Origin: Nitrospinota bacterium
GTDB taxonomy: Bacteria > Nitrospinota > Nitrospinia > JACRGO01
Direction: 5' to 3'
Assembly: GCA_016212295.1 (NCBI GenBank)
Contig: JACRGO010000120.1
Location: 1-7,951 of the forward strand
Length of the DNA stretch: 7,951 nucleotides
Position numbers and translations under genes: made by a program. Each line of letters starts with the position of its first letter. Positions within the stretch are counted from its first letter, which is position 1. Below the pieces are notes generated by a model. That model ran no database searches. It worked only from the letters and a program-made list of their open reading frames with translations, and had not been told where the DNA came from. This document shows positions 7,065-7,951 of this stretch, piece after piece.

Positions 7065-7178
7065 ACTCAGCTCATGCAAGAATAGGTGTGGAGAATATAT
7101 GGCGGAAACTTATTTTACTTGGGATACCGGGTAAAATCCATGCCATGTTTGTGAGGACCGGATGAATAGGATTTGTAT

Positions 7179-7337
7179 CTATTCAGCTAACCGCAAAGAC
7201 GCAAAGTTCACAAAGGAAAACATGGCAAAAAAAACAAAGAAGAGATTCTTGCCATTGGTTTTCTTAAAATTTCACCTATTTTCTTAAATTTATTTTTCCC
7301 AAAAATTCACTTTGCGTTCTTTGCGCCTGGTGAATAG
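7179..7337. repeat. MITE-like palindromic element with GCAAAGACGCAAAG ends
   Basis: The left arm is CTATTCAGC, then TAACCGCAAAGACGCAAAG (7179-7206). The right arm, read on the other strand from 7337, is CTATTCACC, then AGGCGCAAAGAACGCAAAG. The arms match apart from small gaps. The interior is AT-rich and has its own nested inverted repeat: ATGGCAA (7222-7228) with TTGCCAT (7249-7255), plus AAGAA/TTCTT around a GAGA loop (7237-7250). A further TGAATAG (7163-7169) pairs with the left tip. There is no coding capacity. It looks like a small non-autonomous or REP-type element related to the copy at 1341-1370. Confidence 0.6.
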
Positions 7338-7456
7338 TTCCAAGATTTTTAATCGAGTAGTAATCGAGACGCTAAAAAACTTTTTTTTAGTTAACTATTT
7401 GATTTATAAGCAAAAAAAATGGAAATTCCTATACTATGAACTTAAAGCATCCCTTG

Positions 7457-7477
7457 TTCACTCCTCTGTCCTCAGTT
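7457..7477. repeat. Possible short CT-rich heptad repeat, 3 units
   Basis: Units TTCACTC, CTCTGTC, CTCAGTT follow each other at 7-base spacing and continue towards a partial fourth. The match between units is loose. It is listed because the period equals that of the clearer arrays elsewhere in the window. Confidence 0.25.
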
Positions 7478-7530
7478 CACCATTTTCTGCCATCAAGGTA
7501 GAATAGCCAGTTGCCCAACTGTCCCCTCAC

Positions 7531-7564
7531 AGATCCCCGCATGCGGAACTACCGCACGGGGCTC
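7531..7564 (-). ncRNA. Group II intron domain V
   Basis: A 34-base hairpin beginning with GAGCCCCG and ending with CGGGGATCT. It has the catalytic AGC at positions 2-4, a lower stem of eight pairs (one G/A mismatch at position 3), the typical 2-base bulge at positions 24-25 on the 3' side, and a five-pair upper stem TGCGG/CCGCA. The length, bulge and triad match domain V, the catalytic centre that binds the splicing metal ions. The loop has five bases rather than a clean GNRA tetraloop. Confidence 0.82.
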
Positions 7565-7619
7565 TTCAAAGTTACTCACTCAGCACTCCGCATAGCATAA
7601 GATTAACATCCAGCAGCCA

Positions 7620-7951
7620 TTAAAAGTTGGCGGCAATTCTTGGCCGTGGAACTTTAAACTCTTCCAATAGTTGTTTGAAGCCCTTCCAGTTGTAGCTCTT
7701 TTTCTGGCTTCTACTGTTTATCCATTTGAAAAGGATTCGTTCCACTTGATACAGGAAATCCCACAGGCTTTTGCTATTAAACCGCAATCCATAGTAGTTG
7801 TAGTATCCGTGAAGCTTGGAGTTCAGCTTGCCAAACAAAAGCCGTAACGGCAAGTTGCGGTTCTCTTTGCTCCAGACCCTGAAGTTCGCAAGGCTCGCCC
7901 TATACTTCTGCCGCGAGGTTCGCCGCTTCAACGTCGGCTTACCCCAGCGGC
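7620..7951 (-). CDS. ltrA: Group II intron reverse transcriptase/maturase, C-terminal part
   Basis: The protein helps its intron RNA fold and splice, and reverse-transcribes it at new sites. Only the last 110 residues or so are in the window. The frame stays open to the edge and reads RWGKPTLKRRTSRQKY before continuing, so the true start lies outside. What is visible is the maturase (GIIM/domain X) region: RRTSRQKYRASLANF, then LPLRLLFGKLNSKLHGYYNY, NSKSLWDFLYQVERILFKW, SYNWKGFKQLLEEF and the usual ending VPRPRI near the C-terminus. The RT active site (YADD) would be upstream. No stop or frameshift interrupts the visible part. The stop codon lies 55 bases before domain V, as expected for a protein encoded within domain IV. 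Confidence 0.93.
   Translation of the reverse strand, partial: RWGKPTLKRRTSRQKYRASLANFRVWSKENRNLPLRLLFGKLNSKLHGYYNYYGLRFNSKSLWDFLYQVERILFKWINSRSQKKSYNWKGFKQLLEEFKVPRPRIAANF

Larger units (their letters stand above)
7065..7497. other. Gene-free AT-rich spacer upstream of the exporter operon
   Basis: No credible gene is present on either strand. The part next to the fusion-protein gene must hold the exporter operon promoter, but no clear -35/-10 pair stands out. The spacer contains a palindromic element (7179-7337), a direct repeat of TAATCGAG at 7350-7357 and 7361-7368, a run able to pair as CTAAAAAA/TTTTTTAG around 7372-7390, and a short CT-rich heptad stretch just before the intron end. Confidence 0.6.
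7498..7951 (-). mobile_element. Group II intron, 3' portion (5' part beyond the window)
   Basis: A retroelement made of a self-splicing RNA and its reverse transcriptase/maturase. On the - strand the order is maturase C-terminus, about 55 bases of linker (7619-7565), domain V (7564-7531) and a domain VI-like hairpin: CAGTT (7521-7517) and AACTG (7512-7508) around GGGC. The 3' splice point should lie shortly after, near 7500, where the strand reads CTATTCTACC. The exact boundary is an estimate. The encoded protein ends in the maturase domain with no HNH endonuclease tail, as in the bacterial classes that lack it. Whether the intron is complete cannot be seen. Confidence 0.8.

Noticed and set aside
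7065-7079. TTG at 7079 as the start of the fusion protein
   Set aside because: The ATG at 7064 lies directly before the basic-hydrophobic leader, and the extra five residues add nothing typical of the family.
7065-7140. Exporter promoter around CCATATATTC on the - strand
   Set aside because: A TATATT-like -10 can be drawn, but no matching -35 is present at a suitable distance, so the call would be a guess.
7312-7506. 64-residue reading frame in the right-hand spacer
   Set aside because: It starts inside the arm of the palindromic element and ends in the intron's 3' end. Its composition reflects AT-rich noncoding DNA.

Overview
The window reads as a chromosomal stretch of a Gram-negative bacterium. 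The coding DNA is moderately GC-rich. The spacers are AT-rich and crowded with short repeats. A periplasmic membrane-fusion protein implies a double membrane. The GatB sequence and the style of the dispersed repeats fit a Desulfobacterota- or Nitrospirota-like or uncultured lineage, but nothing here fixes the taxon.

Left half (+ strand). An inverted pair of hairpin repeats (1-161) precedes pyrB (250-1182), the catalytic chain of aspartate transcarbamoylase. A repeat-bearing spacer follows, then gatB (1475-2932), subunit B of the tRNA-dependent amidotransferase, and an EcfT/CbiQ-type membrane protein (3031-3729). Their partners (pyrI, gatC/gatA, ecfA and a substrate-binding S subunit) are not in the window. 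Repeats separate the three genes, so they do not look like a tight operon.

Middle (- strand, convergent with the left half). A compact three-gene operon runs membrane-fusion protein (7064-5913), ABC ATPase (5892-4945), ABC-2 permease (4948-3839). The ATPase and permease share an ATGA stop/start overlap. Together they look like a YbhG/YbhF/YbhS-type tripartite exporter: ATPase and permease in the inner membrane, the fusion protein spanning the periplasm, and an outer-membrane partner encoded elsewhere.

Right end. A gene-free AT-rich spacer (7065-7497) holds a small palindromic element (7179-7337). The 3' end of a group II intron follows on the - strand: the C-terminus of its reverse transcriptase/maturase (7951-7620, cut by the window edge) and domain V (7564-7531).

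The most distinctive feature is the spacers. Tandem heptanucleotide (period 7) arrays sit directly against gene ends at 213-240, 2933-3012 and 3719-3795, with a weak fourth at 7457-7477. Two dispersed-repeat families with inverted ends also occur. I found no convincing new defence or biosynthetic system. The genes are recognisable families, and the unexplained material is the repeats.
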